This document shows positions 12,801-24,797 of a DNA stretch of 64,000 nt, piece by piece. The translations under genes and the position numbers were made by a program. The stretch spans positions 28,054,288 to 28,118,287 of the forward strand of contig CALNVZ010003434.1 in the NCBI GenBank assembly GCA_940671915.1. The letters are read 5' to 3'. This DNA is from Paracentrotus lividus. Its lineage: Eukaryota; Echinodermata; Echinoidea; Camarodonta; Echinidae. Position 1 is the first letter of the stretch. The number at the start of each line of letters is the position of its first letter. Under the pieces are notes generated by a model that was given only the letters and a program-made list of their open reading frames with translations, did no database searches and had not been told where the DNA came from.

Positions 12801-15800
12801 ATATAAGCAAGATGCTTGCCCACAGTTTGCTACATATCTGCAATATTTATATATGTGTATAACAAGATCACTATTTACTCAAGTGTACAATTCAAATCAT
12901 ACATGGAAAGTTAATGTCTGGTGTAGGTTTATTTAAAAGGAACAACATGCGGCCATATTTACAATTACAATTCACCTTAAACTACAACTCGAGTTTAGCT
13001 TTGTATGGCATAAATTTTCATACTGTAAATGAGCGCCATTACTATTACATAATAAAAATATCATTCAATAGTACTTCTTTTACTATAGTTTTTACATGCA
13101 GGGCTCTCTTGTAGAATAATGTTTCAACCACTGAGGAGATCACCCTGGTAAAACAGGACTTAGTCAATAAAAATGAATGAATAATGTCCATTTTGTTCAA
13201 CTCTTTACTGTATCATATTGGAATGCATTTCACAGAGCGGTGTTAAAACCAAGTTTGAGTTTGAATGAATTATGTCCATTTTGCTTCACTCTTTTTTTTC
13301 TGTATCATACAGGAATGTATTTCACAGACTGCTGTTAGAACCAAGTTTGAGCAGCATGCTAAACAAGGCAGGCAGATTGTCGACTTTACCCAGGAAATTT
13401 TATCACAGGTCTTAGAAGCAGCTGCTAAGAAGAGGTAAGGACGCATAGAGATATAATTGCAGTTCACTGGAAAGTAGGTATCATAACAGGGAAATCCTTT
13501 GTTTGGGGCTGGGGATGGATTGGCGATTCCATGACATTTGCCCCTTGACAATTGCCCTGCTACAAATTCTATACACTTATCAAATGACCTACTTTAACCC
13601 TAGATCCTAACCCTAACCTAGACAAGATAAAGCCATGAGCAATTGTCGCTGGAGCAGATTTTGTATCACCTTGGTTGGTACCCATATAATATGTTATTTT
13701 AACGTCAGTTTTGTGTCACCCACAGCAGCCTGCATTGAAAAGACCCCACATATACCCCACAAGCTAATTATCAAAGCATTCTTGCCCATCAATAGAATTA
13801 ACCCGGCCTTAGCCAGGGTAGAACTTACAGTGGTAGATGGCCCACCCAGTCTTGGGTTTTGTTTCCGCATTCTAATTTTTATGCGGCTCCAGTAGGACTA
13901 GAATTATATTCTTCTTGCAATAATTGAAAATAAACTGAACTTCATTTATATTTGTCAAGTGCCATTTTGTTTTTGAGGCTCTGTAATTATAATTTTAAAC
14001 GTCATTTTGTCACCATACCATTACATTATGATTGGGGGATAAGAAATAACAAAATTAATCATATCTAATGCCATTGGAATGGCATATTGCATTTATATGT
14101 CCTTCAAGTATTCTCTGTGTTGTTTACTTGATACAGAGCAGCCTGCATCAAGGAGCGCAAAAACCAGGGCCCATTTTCATAGCACCTAAGAGTGTACTGT
14201 TCCCTATGTAATTATTTAACAACCAGCTTTAGTAAGGTTTTATGAATGTGGGCCCTGAACCACATATTTCAAACTACTATGCTCGCGGAAATATTTGTGG
14301 TACATTAATTTTCGCGGATTTCGCACAAAGATTGTCAGGCGCGAATTAAAAACACGCTAATATATGAGCATGCTTTCTTATGCATGTTTAATATGCAGAG
14401 CTGCCAACTAGTACGGATTTTCCGTAATTGGTACGGAAATCAACGGCAAGTATGGAAGCACGGAAACCCCTTCAAAAATTACGGATTCCCCGATTTCTGG
14501 ACATGCCTATGTATTAACACATGCATTATGCATATGCGAGTGTTTTAGCGGTAATGATCGCGATACTTCCCGGGCCTCGGCCCGGTGGTTAACTTTTGAG
14601 CGCACGGAAATATCATCCGCGCCTCAGCCACGACCACTGCACACACATGTAGCTACCACCATCGAAAGACATGCACACCGCCCTGCCTATATGGGCTGCG
14701 TGTGCTAGCTTTCAGCATGCAATATATATCGGGGAGACGGCAAACTCCTCCCAAGTCCATTTAGCCACCTTGCAAACCAACCCGTACTGTACCATGTCCA
14801 TGTGTAGTTTATAGCAGGTCTACAATTTTTTTCCCCTTAGTGATGGGTTCTCATTGTTATGATAATAAAAGTACGACTCGACTAATGATGAAGATGATGA
14901 TGATGATGATAATGATGATGATGATGATAATTGTCATAAGGAAAGTGAATGTACTTCCTTGATTAAACTTGAATTTATATTCAACAATTATTGTCATTGT
15001 GTTTTATTTCACATTATTTGTTGGATCATGTTTATTCATTTCATTTTATTCATATACCCCTTTTCATTGTTGATAACAAAATATGATACACGAATAAATT
15101 TTGAATGAGCTAACACACAAAGTTTTGACCGATACGAAAGCGCATGCATGGTGGATGTGCTGAAACAAGTGGTACGATATTTATCTGGGCGAAATATGCA
15201 TTGGCCGAGTGTTACACTACCGCATGTGCAGCAGGTCGGCCGTGGTCTACCGGTCGCGTCAAACTTCGAGTAACCGACGGAGAAAAATGACTTCGACTTC
15301 ATCGAAGAAGCGTTCTAAAAAACTGCAAACCTTCTCAGGTGATTACACCAAGAAATGGTCATGCATTGTTCCGTCGAAAAGGAATACAAACAGTGCCTGT
15401 TGTACACTTTGCTCATCCGATTTTGGAAATGGTCATGGCGGTTCGAACGATATCCAGGTACATCTGAAGTCGGTGAAGCACCGGACTGCAGCGGCGGAGG
15501 CAAGTTCCAATTCCCGCACTCATGACATCGCCCAGTTTTTCGTCGCAAAGGACAATTCTGTCATGAACGCCGAAGTGAAGTTTACTCAATTTTTGATAGA
15601 GCACAACATCGCATTTTCAGCAGCAGACCACCTTTCACAACTTGTCAAAAATGCCTTCCCTGACAGTAAAATTGCAAGTAAATACGCGTGCCGTCACTCC
15701 AAGGCTACAGCAATCGCAAGAACTTTGGGACAGGAAACAAAAGGTAGACCTATATTGAAAATTGATGCTATTACCATGGTACTACTAGTTTGTGTTGTGG

Positions 15801-18800
15801 TGTTGTGTGCAGCTCTACAATGTACATGCAAATGCAGTCTTCTTGATGTTGAAAGCGCCGCGCTTGAAATTACTGATTTCCATCCAAAATTACTTATTTT
15901 TACCTTTCAGATTACTGATTTTGGTTTCAGAGGTTGGCAGCTCTGAATATGGGTTCAATTGCCTTCTTAGTAAATGCAGAGCGAATTTAAGAACCCGTGA
16001 ATATGTTTTGAGAACGCTCAGCACGAAAAATTAATCACCCGAAAATAACAGCGAATATATTCTGAGTTTAACCTGCTAGTTGCTAGTTTTGCATTGATAT
16101 ATTTATTCCAAATAACCTTTATCTGGTTTATTTGATACAGAGCTGCCTGCATTGAGAAGCGCAAAGACCAGAACGACAGGTTAGACTACCTGAAAGATCA
16201 GATGAAGATACTCAGTTTAGAGAGTAAAGAGAGGATAAAAGATGTATCAGAACAATCAGAATCAAAGGTAAACCGATCACTTATTATGTTCATTTTGACC
16301 ATAAGAAACATAATTTTGGCCCCCATTATTTTACATTGCTCCTCTTCTATTGAAAATTGGGAGATTGTCTAATTAAAAATCACAATTATGACACAATTTC
16401 ATGTATTCATGTGGTTTTGTTTGCATGTTGCATATTTATTATTGTTATTATCTAAATTATTACGAGTTATAAATTTTAGATATTCAGGTATTTCTTCATG
16501 TACAGTTGTTGTATGATAATTTATGGTTGCTTTTTTTTACTTTGTAAATGCAGCACTATTCAGCTTTGCAGCAACGATATTTGTTTTGTACCAATACCAA
16601 GTCACAAAACGTCTGATTGATAATTTTTTTTTTCAGGTATCAGCTACGATGACAGATGAGATCAGGAGACTATCACTGCTTGTAGATCAGTTTGATAAAC
16701 CTTTTCACCCAGAACCATTGGTGGTTCAAGTCTACAAGGAGGTAGGTCTTGCTGAAGAATTTTTTTCACTAATTTTGAATATTTAAAATTTGGTAGTTTA
16801 TTTTCCCTCCTCCTTTACTTTTTCTTTTTCTTCTTGATCATCAAAATCATCATCATCCATTTCCATCAACAATTTCATAGTCATCAACATTATCATCTTC
16901 TTCTTTATCACTACCATCCTGTTTGTCGTCTTTTTCTTCTTCTTCTTTTTCCTTTTCTTCTTTTTCTTCGTCATAATCATCATTTGCTTCTTCTTCGTTA
17001 TCGTCATCATCATCACCATCATCATCACCATCTTCATATTCTTCTCTTTTCACTGTCAATGTCATAATCATTAATGTCATCCTCATCTGCCTTTTCTTCT
17101 AGTGATTATTAATATTTGGGTTGGAATAGGTGTGGTATTAAGTAAACAATGAAAGCTGTCAAATATTCAGTCCATTCAGTTATAATAAATGGAAAATTCT
17201 TGCAGAATGATCATAAGCTTAATGTACATTTGGGACTAGATGAAAAATGTTTGTTCTTGCTGCCAAATGACATGCACATGATGTAGTCAAGCTGTAAAAT
17301 GGACAAATATAGATTTAAAAATCATGATAATATTTTGTTTTGTTTTTGGTGCTTGACAATGAAAGACGTGCCTTTAACCAAAATGATACCTTCATTATGT
17401 GGTTATGCATTTACTTTTATTGCTGGTACAAGTAACCAATCTACTGAATGACAAACAAAACTAATTTAAGGCAATTTCTTTATATATTTTCATAACAAGA
17501 ACTCCTGGTTATCATTTTCTTCTTGCTTGTAGGAGCTTCAGAAGCATGTAGAAGCTGGTCTTGGTCAGAACATAGCAGCAAGATGTTCATCAAATATCAA
17601 GACATCAGTAGAGGAAGTTCAGACTCAAATGACAGGTGAGTGCTCTAAGGACCTAGAATGTCTAATATGATCATCTAATAGCAAGTCCTTGATATCACTC
17701 CTTTAGGCTGTGTTCACATAGAAGTATACGGTATATGGTTTTACGCTATACAAGTATAGCGATGTATTTGGTACTTTGCGCCGATGACATGGAATTTTCA
17801 AACAAAGAAAATTCAGCTTTCCTCCTACTACCCGAGGCTGAGAAGGCTCATATGAAGAGAAGAATAGTTAATAAATCAGGATTGGGGGAAATTCAGAACA
17901 TTTGTACACACGAATTGCAGATGAAGGATGCTATTTGTCCACCAGAACGTCTATCAGCCCTGCTTCCTGACGACTCCAAGGAGAGGATGGAAGGTCTTCT
18001 CTTTCGAAAAGATTTTGATCTGAGCTACCTTCTTGACTGTCAGAGCCTGTGCTTATCTTATGACTTTCCTATAATCTTATTAAGTGTTTTCTTTCTATTC
18101 ATCCACCAGAACGTCTGTCAGCCCTGCTTCCTGACGACTCCAAGGAGAGGGTTGAAGGCCTTCTCTTCCGTAGGGACTTTGATCTTAGCTACCGTCTTGA
18201 CTGCCAGCATCTGTTTGCTGACTTTAAGGAGAACATTGAGTTCCGCTTCTCACTGGGTCTAACAGCAATCATGAACAGGTTCCTAGGACCAAGAGGGACC
18301 AGGGCTACTCTGGCTGGCCTATCTGGAATGGTAAGAACACATCTTTTGGGGGGTCATTTTTCCTGGACCTTGACTTCATGACATTTTTAACAAAACTTGA
18401 ACATACTCAAAGCATCCTTGAATTATTAATGAGTTGCTCTCTAAATTGTATTTAATTAGGAATAGAAAATGAAAAATAAAGTTCAATGAAAATAACAAAT
18501 GCAATGTTGAAAAGCCTAAATGGCTTATTCATTTAATAGGGTATCTAGTCCAGGTTTTTGACTAAATTAAAATACTTGTTATGATCAGAGATGCCAATTT
18601 TCAGGAGATGTGCCCAATTTCATGTACATGTACTCATATAAAGACTTGTATTTTTAATTGCAATTTCATAGCCTCATGAGCATTGTGTCTAAATAGAATT
18701 GGTGCTATAAAAACTTTTAATATTGTGACAAATATTTTGATTAGATGTCACTTTTATCAATACTACTGTTGTTCCGTATGAATTGCTTGTTATGTTTAGG

Positions 18801-21800
18801 TGCAGGCCACCAATCTCCCTCCAGGAGTAACAGTCTCTGAGGGACCATCATCTACTGACATGACTGTAGCTATGCTGTCTGGTATTGCATCTCTCTATTC
18901 AAGAACATCAGTAGGACTCATGATCATCACAGGCATAGTAAGTATCAATACTACTCTTTGAGGGGACCAACCGAGGTACCCCACACCCCCCCCCCCCCCC
19001 CCCCCCCGACAAAAGTTGTCCTTTTTAGTGATGATCTTTGTAGAAGCCAACGAAAGATTCTGTAAACAAGGATTAATATCATAGATATGGCACTTGCTTA
19101 TGAACCTTGGACCTCATTATAGTAGTTTTAGTATGCTTGACTGAGAAGAAAATTGGTAAATTTTAAAACAATTTATTTACTTTTCATATGTGCCCCTCAA
19201 ATGATGCCCAACCTAACCAAGGAATTCGTGTACCACCAATATCAAGTTCCCTATTCTAAGGCTTGTGCCACATATAGTCATTACTGAATAGTAATAGATT
19301 ATTGCATAATTCTAAGTATAAACTGAGATATGCATGGATGAATTAAAAAAAAAAGTGTTCTCATCTATCTAAGTAGTGTAAGATTGGGCTATTATTCGTA
19401 GCTATTGTAATGTAATCTTGCATTGGTTCATATTGTTTTTGCATGTTGCAAGCTGTTGAAATATCATGTGTGTCAATCGCAGCCATATAAATTGAAAGGT
19501 TGAAAATTCAAAGATTCCCACAGTGAGAATGATAGTATGATCTCATGAGACACATACTCTATCCTACAAGAGTTGATGTGTCATTGTCTAATCATCAAAT
19601 CACTGATTGGGGATGAAAAGGTCGTGGGTTTGACCACCGGAACCAGTACTGAGTCCTTGGGCAAAGCACCTCACCCAGGTGTAAAAGTAGGTACAAGGAA
19701 GGATCCTTTCATTGTGTGCGCCTTTAAAATGGTAGCCTAGGATTGGATCCAATGGCAGGGGTAATAATATGTTAAGCGCTTTGATCAGTTCCTTATTGGA
19801 GAAGGGCAATATAAGAAACTATGATTATTATTATTATTATTATCCTGTCCCAGGTTTGGAAATCTGTAGGTTGGAGAGTCCTGGTAGTAGGAGGTGGCCT
19901 TTATGGTGTCGTCTACTGCTACGAGAGACTGACATGGACCAACAGAGCCAAGGAGAGGAAATTTAAGAAGCAGTTTGTGGAGTATGCATCGGACAAGCTC
20001 AAACTCCTAGTCAGCTTCACCAGTTCTAACCTCAGTCATCAGATACAGCAGTGAGTAACAGTCCTTTGCTGAGTATGTGTGTTTATCATAATAAAAAGCT
20101 CCACAAGAAAAGATTGCTCTTCAATTGCCCTAATAGTCATAACATACCACACTGCTGACATGTTTGGGTCCCGAACATTTTGTGTTGCCCCATACATGCA
20201 TTTCTGAGTAAGTGCACGTGACTCAAAGCTGAATTGAGTTAATTTCTTATCATTTTGGCTATTCCAAAACCTAACAGCACAAAATAATGCTTAGGTGAAG
20301 TGTTGTCAACCTCTCCAAATCACTTTTAGACAGAGTCTTCCACATTTCAATGTCATGACCAGAACACTAGTTTCACTTTAATGTCGATAATGCAGAAATA
20401 ATACCTACATGGTACAAACACTCCCCCCCCCCCGCAAAAAAAAAAAAAAAAAAACAATGGTAGATCATGGAATGCCCTTGAAATCAGCAGTCTGTGTTGG
20501 CCGGAAGTGTCTAGGTTTGACACTACAAGAAGTAACCCCCTATGTGTACTGGTCAGAACTGAGAATAATCTTTAATTTTCCATTATTTCTAAGCAATCAA
20601 GTATTATGCTTTAATTCATACGTGGGGAAAATGCAAACCATTGGGAAACTGCATCATAGCTGGGAGTGTTTCACTAAATAAAGGTCATTCCTAAATCGTA
20701 AATGACTTGAAATATGAAGAGACAAATGGGATGCTCAAATAATTGTTCATTTTTTAACCCTTTGAAACCTGAATTATTTACACATTTTGTGAAATCCACA
20801 ATGTACAAGTTTTATTTACTAGGTTGAAACAGGTATGTGTTATTCAACTGGGTACTCATATACATGATTTGCAATAGCGCCATCTTCCGGTGGAAGACAC
20901 TAAAGAATTTTAGACCGTGAATCCTAATTTTTTTTTTAATCTCAAGGGAAAATGGAAAGGGATGGAAAATGACCTTTTGGGATAATTTACGATCTCTGCT
21001 TGCCGGTAAACCTGCCTGTCAGGTTCAAAGGGTTAAATGAAGATATAGATCACCCCCATCATTTTCAACAAAATTTTTGAATGTCCAGGATATTTTCAGC
21101 AACAATTTAATTGAGACTATAAGAAATGCATTCGAAGCTCTTGATGAGTTTTGAGCATCCCCTTTGGCTTTTCATACTTCAAGTCATTATTAAGATTTTT
21201 TGTAGCTTATGAATGACTTTGTGAAACACTCAAAGGACTACTTCTCAAAGTGTTGACATTCAGTGAAAACAATTATTGGAAGTGTCTATATTTATCAAAT
21301 ATACCAAGCTGTGAAAAAGTTTAGCGGAAAATTAGTTATCTGAGCACCCGAGAGGGATAGTAACTTGCCAGTCCCTCCGAAGATACATAATTTTCACTAA
21401 ACTTTTGAACTAAATGCTTGGTATATTTGTTTTATATCTTTTCTTGAACTAGCTATCGTACAATTTCCTGCTGCTTGCAAGAACCACACAAAAAATGTAT
21501 GAACTCACTGCTCTATCAAAAAATATCCATCAAGAAGGAAATTTGTACCAAAGAGAGGTTTGATGAAGGATTGATTAACGATTTACTGATATGATTCTAC
21601 CAATTATGGCCCACTTCAGACATATTCGAGTAGCTATAAATAATGAGTTGCATCAACGCCATTTTCTTCAGCCATGTCAGCGGCTGAATATTGAACTTGA
21701 CACAAATTTTGCTGATGTGATCGATCGTGAATATCGTGATCGTATTTGCTCAAAATAGTAGCGCATTTCTCCCCCTGAAAAAATAGTTTAAACTATCTGG

Positions 21801-22736
21801 AGCTGCTTGAGATTTGTTTTTTCCCAGTGGGAATCATATTTAATCACGCGATTGCCAATTGACCAATCATTTATCTAGAATTCTCATGAATATTCATAGA
21901 AGTGATATAATTCGAGCTATACAACCGACATCTTCATTCTTAACACCACGTATGGATTATTGTCTGTTCATTACCAGGGAGCTGTCTGGGACGTTTGCTC
22001 GTCTTTCCCTTGAGGTTGAGAATACTAAGCAGAGTCTAGAGAAAGATGTGGTTGACCTGGAGGTAGAGACTAAGAGACTGGAAGGCCTTATCACCAAGGC
22101 TAAGCTTATGAGGTCAGAAATCACTATGTTCTCTTCAAATTGGCAACAATTATCTTTTATTTTCTCCTACAACCTTCTACATGTATAATATCAAATCCGT
22201 GTTAAACAACACTTATGCAAATTACAATTTGCTTAAAACAATGACAATTTGAGCAAGAAAATAGTGATTATTCATGTTTGAACTTTATTATTTTCAATAA
22301 AAATTGCATTTTGTGGATTATTTTTTAGAATATCATGTGACCAACAATCCTTTAATCAAATTATAGGAAACAACTGATATGCTATATAAAATTTGAAAGA
22401 AAATATAAGATGTAGTAATCTTAGATATGTCCAGACATCTGCTGATTTATCGAGGTAATTATTTTTGTTTAGAGGGTCTGGAAATATGAGGAGTTAATAT
22501 CACATTACCTAATACATGTATACACTTTATACTCTGAGAGTGCGGGGATTATGCATATTATTAACCAGAAATGTATATACAGGGGAAGTAATATTGGTTT
22601 CATTACTTAATGGCAATTGAAAGAAGCAATAATTTTCATTAACCCTGTACATTTATCCATTATTGAATGCAGGAATAAGGCTGGATGGTTAGACAACGAA
22701 CTAGAGAGGTTCATCAAGCAGTATATTCAACATTGA
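7811..22736 (+). CDS. mitofusin, 15 exons, 5' part outside the window
   Basis: Dynamin-family GTPase that tethers and fuses outer mitochondrial membranes. Exons: 7811-7973, 8631-8764, 9867-9975, 10322-10429, 11112-11265, 12432-12496, 13313-13434, 16141-16267, 16637-16741, 17533-17635, 18110-18330, 18800-18937, 19854-20050, 21978-22112, 22673-22736 (TGA). All have AG/GT borders and compatible phases, giving ~647 residues, close to human MFN2 from the same point. Seen: G1 RTSNGKST (first exon), SGIGHTT, G3 DSPG across exons 2/3, G4 NNRWD (exon 4), [11 protein letters not shown], heptad-repeat region in exons 7-10, a hydrophobic hairpin near [17 protein letters not shown] followed by [13 protein letters not shown], and C-terminal coiled coil HR2 ending KQYIQH. 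No internal stop or frameshift. The ~100 N-terminal residues are missing from the window. Invertebrates usually have one gene co-orthologous to MFN1 and MFN2. Confidence 0.97.
8998..9246. mobile_element. TTAA-bounded MITE (piggyBac-like termini)
   Basis: A 249-bp segment in mitofusin intron 2. It starts TTAACCCGTTG and ends CCACGGGTTAA, so TTAA lies at both edges with short inverted termini. TTAA targets with CCC starts are typical of piggyBac-type elements. It is non-coding and too short to encode anything, so mobilisation would need a transposase elsewhere. Confidence 0.6.
9786..9831. repeat. (TC)n microsatellite
   Basis: Uninterrupted TC dinucleotide run in mitofusin intron 2, ending ~35 bp before the acceptor of the exon at 9867. 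It extends the pyrimidine-rich tract upstream of that splice site. Confidence 0.95.
12116..12362 (+). mobile_element. tRNA-derived SINE
   Basis: The head resembles a tRNA gene: an A-box-like tagcgcaatcggttagagcg at ~12126 and a B-box gagttcgaaac at ~12190, about 65 bp apart as in a tRNA with a long variable part. A non-tRNA body (AGGGCCCGCTGGGAGAACC) follows, then a tail GATATTATTATTATTATTA. It sits in the mitofusin intron between the exons at 11112 and 12432. It is not a functional tRNA: no clean acceptor stem was found. Confidence 0.8.
13181..13261 (+). pseudogene. decayed partial copy of the next mitofusin exon
   Basis: About 80 bp repeating the intron end and first ~35 bp of the exon at 13313. 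Both copies have TGTCCATTTTG, an actctt run, CTGTATCATA, then GAATG.ATTTCACAGA and ACCAAGTTTGAG. Here the acceptor AG has become TG (atattgGAATG), so it should not be spliced. The reading [13 protein letters not shown] is like the real exon ([13 protein letters not shown]) and then stops. It is separated from the true exon only by the duplicated intron end, i.e. a local tandem duplication. Confidence 0.85.
14119..14166 (+). pseudogene. decayed partial copy of mitofusin exon 8 start
   Basis: tgttgtttacttgatacag followed by AGCAGCCTGCATCAAGGAGCGCAAAAACC closely matches the acceptor and first ~35 bp of the exon at 16141 (ttatttgatacag|AGCTGCCTGCATTGAG...). The acceptor AG is intact. The copy ends abruptly where a small MITE (14166-14255) begins. 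The real exon lies ~1.9 kb downstream, beyond the MITE and a hAT-like element; without these inserts the two copies would have been neighbours. Confidence 0.85.
14166..14255. mobile_element. short MITE with GGGCCC inverted ends
   Basis: About 90 bp beginning AGGGCCCATTTTCATAG and ending TATGAATGTGGGCCCT, a 14-16-bp inverted repeat with mismatches. It is inserted in, or abuts, the decayed exon copy at 14119. Superfamily not determined. Confidence 0.6.
14396..15945 (+). mobile_element. hAT-like element, internally deleted, 6-bp target duplication
   Basis: A 1,550-bp element starting CAGAGCTGCCAAC and ending GTTGGCAGCTCTG, a perfect 13-bp terminal inverted repeat. AATATG occurs immediately outside both ends (14390-14395 and 15946-15951). 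It carries an N-terminal transposase-like zinc-finger ORF (15209-15743) but no catalytic domain, so it is non-autonomous. The CAGRG start and zinc-finger protein fit the hAT superfamily; hAT duplications are usually 8 bp, and here only 6 match. It lies in the mitofusin intron before the exon at 16141. Sequences just outside (14282-14385 and 15955-16065) are themselves roughly inverted, suggesting it landed inside an older MITE. Confidence 0.85.
15209..15743 (+). CDS. truncated hAT-type transposase-like protein with zinc finger
   Basis: The ORF starts at 15209 or, more likely, at the ATG at 15287 (AAAAATGAC context). After a basic KKRSKK stretch it has a zinc-finger-like pattern CTLC...HLKSVKH, with the [12 protein letters not shown] block typical of BED/TTF-type fingers in hAT-related proteins. 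A helical region ([26 protein letters not shown]) seen in the same protein group follows. At 15743 AAAAG|GTAGAC could be a splice donor; beyond it the frame reads into non-coding sequence of the element. The RNase-H-like catalytic part and dimerisation domain are absent, presumably by internal deletion. Family assignment is from recalled sequence pattern, not a search. Confidence 0.65.
16800..17078. repeat. imperfect TTC/TCA trinucleotide tract
   Basis: Mixed (TTC)n and (ATC/TCA)n stretch, almost pure pyrimidine plus A on the plus strand, in a mitofusin intron. Long ORFs read from either strand (poly-K/E/D or poly-H/L) are simply translated microsatellite. Confidence 0.9.
17932..18045 (+). 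pseudogene. decayed partial copy of the mitofusin exon at 18110
   Basis: ttgtccaccag|AACGTCTATCAGCCCTGC at 17946 repeats atccaccag|AACGTCTGTCAGCCCTGC at 18110 for ~100 bp at about 85-90% identity, diverging near 18045. The acceptor is intact and the copy reads [16 protein letters not shown] against [16 protein letters not shown] in the true exon. It has no donor. The offset of 164 bp is not a multiple of three, so use of the upstream acceptor would shift the frame and end in a premature stop near 18262. Confidence 0.9.
18978..19008. repeat. poly-C tract
   Basis: Run of ~30 cytosines (one A interruption) in the mitofusin intron after the exon ending 18937. Its length is unreliable in most sequencing technologies. 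Confidence 0.9.
19575..19843 (+). mobile_element. SINE with (ATT)n tail abutting a splice acceptor
   Basis: Contains a B-box-like gtgggtttgaccaccgg at ~19624, a conserved body (CAAAGCACCTCACCCAGGTG, TGTTAAGCGCTTTGATCAG) and a tail ATATAAGAAACTATGATTATT with further ATT repeats. The tail stops ~10 bp before the AG of the mitofusin exon at 19854, so the branch point for that exon probably lies inside the SINE. An A-box is not clear, so this may be 5' truncated. Confidence 0.7.
20665..21235. mobile_element. MITE with a second MITE inserted in its loop
   Basis: Outer inverted arms: TGTTTCACTAAATAAAGGTC... to GGGATGCTCAAATAAT (20668-20745) pair with GAGCATCCCCTTTGG ... GAATGACTTTGTGAAACAC (21157-21228). 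Between the arms lies a TTAA-bounded element (20754-21036). Related GTGTTTCACCAAGTC-type termini occur at 11955-11980 and 26283, so this is a repeat family. Confidence 0.65.
20754..21036. mobile_element. TTAA-bounded piggyBac-like MITE
   Basis: 283 bp starting TTAACCCTTTGAAACCTGA and ending TCAGGTTCAAAGGGTTAA; inverted termini of ~19 bp with TTAA at both edges, the hallmark of piggyBac-type insertion. Non-coding. It resembles the element at 8998-9246 in its termini. It is nested in an older MITE in the last large mitofusin intron. Confidence 0.75.
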
Positions 22737-24797
22737 CAGGAGCTTGTTGTCATAGCATCCAAGATGCCGCAACTCGGAACGATTTGAAGTAACAAGGACA
22801 CATTACTGTGGCCATCAAAATGAATCTGGTATTTTGCAAAAACATCCAAGATTTCCCCATGCAATAGAAATGAAAATATATTCAACAATTCTATAAAAAA
22901 AAAGGTGTGAACCGTTTGGTCAGTCCCTTTAATCTGTATGTTTAAAAATGATCTATTCTACATATAATAACTTCGAAATATTTGCCCATAATATCTAACC
23001 GTCAAAATTGGTTTTTGTAAACCATATTAACATTTTAACCATGGTGTTGGTTTAGGTTTTATGATACTGTCAAAATATATATTTTCATGCCATCTCAGTT
23101 GCATTTTTTTTTTATAACAAAAAAACAGAAGAGAGAAGCCTTTTAGTGACTTAATTACTTTGTTCTTCTGTGTACAGACAAAGCCTTGTTATATTGAAGG
23201 AGGAAAACACAGGGAATCTGTACACTATATAAGCCGTAAAATTCCCCCCTTTAATACAAGCATTAAAAGATATTAAATCACCAAACACAAGGCACAATGT
23301 CACTGCCAAAGTTTCATGAAAGTGTTGTATCCTTTAAAAAGAACATTTTACAAAAAAATTTAATGCTCCATCATACAGAAATGAGTGATGATTACATGAC
23401 ATGAGCATTTTAATTCAACCTTTATTGGACTTGTCTTTATTAGACATTACTCCAGTTTGCCTTTCATTTTACTTGCACATTTAAATGTTTGCACTTATCT
23501 CCAGAATTTCTGAAGAGAAGTTATCAATTTGATAAATTTGTTGAAAAGGCTAATTTGCTTTCCCCCCTAAAATGCCCCTGTCCATTTTAAAAATGCTATG
23601 TGTGTGTGTTTTCCACCCAATTATTGATTAGCATGTTGAATATATACTGAGGAAACTATATAATTGTTCTGATATAATGAAATACCTGTTATTACAATCA
23701 TTTGACTGGTCAAATTGTAATGAATTTATTTTGTTTTATATTGTCGGTTAATTACTCATATAACGAGAACAATTTCATTTCCCATTATGGAGAATTTTCA
23801 CTGTATTAGTTTACGTGATCATTCTTTGAATACTGATACATTTAGAAGTTTAATGGTGAGTTATTAAGTTCAAATAGACTCAATAGTCCCCTTTTTTCTT
23901 GCCACTAAAAATTTAATCCAAAGTACTTTTTTCACCCTTCTTTATTATAGTTAACATGATTAAGTTAGTTTTAAGTCACAGAGAGAACAGACAAGTTTAA
24001 CTTGAGTTAATTGCCATGTTGATATTCACTGATTTCTTGTTAAAATTCAGTTTTTACCTTTATGAATTTTTGTCTGAAAAGGGTGTGAAAATTATTTCAG
24101 GTCCCAATTCGTTGGACCTGGGTAGAGTTGTCATGTTCCATGTACAGTTTGCATATGTGATGTCAAAGTTTTATTGTCAGTTTGTTGTGTGTATGCCTAT
24201 ATGTCTGGGAATGCGTCCAGGAATATCCTTCATATGTACTGCAAAAAAGTTGAAGGCTAAATGATTTAAAAATGGTTGTGCTTGTTTACATTGCAAAATA
24301 ACATTTTATGGATATATTTGAAAGCCAGGATATGACTAATCCATACATAGCATCCTTCAATCCGAAGAATGGTAATAGCATGGAACAAGCAAAGAAAAAC
24401 AATATTTTTCTTGCTTGAAAACACTTGTTTGTACTTGTAAAAATCAGGTTTGTATAAAAGATCAGAAAAATGAAAATAAACAAAACAGGCCTACATGGTA
24501 TGTCGCCATGGAACGAATATCTTGTATTACTATGGTTCACGGCAAGTGTGTTAACTACATCGTATTCCAATTGGAGGAAAAACATTGATTAGTACTAACA
24601 TGTCACTAGTGCTATTGTACATCAGGAAACTTGTTTTTGCTTTAAGTGATCATTATCATTATTGCTATAAGATTATTTAACAAGTTAACCTTGCCAGCCA
24701 TGCTTTTTTTATATGTTTAGCAGTGGAAGGTTTCATGGTGCACCAGGTAATCTTTCTTGAGGTTATGAGTGGTCCTGAAAAGCACGTACCCACTCTC

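Noticed and set aside
15792-16034. ORF at the right end of the hAT-like element
   Set aside because: It crosses the element border and a decayed MITE and has no similarity I recognise.
16798-17086. Overlapping long ORFs on both strands rich in K/E/D or H/L
   Set aside because: They are translations of a TTC/TCA microsatellite in a mitofusin intron.
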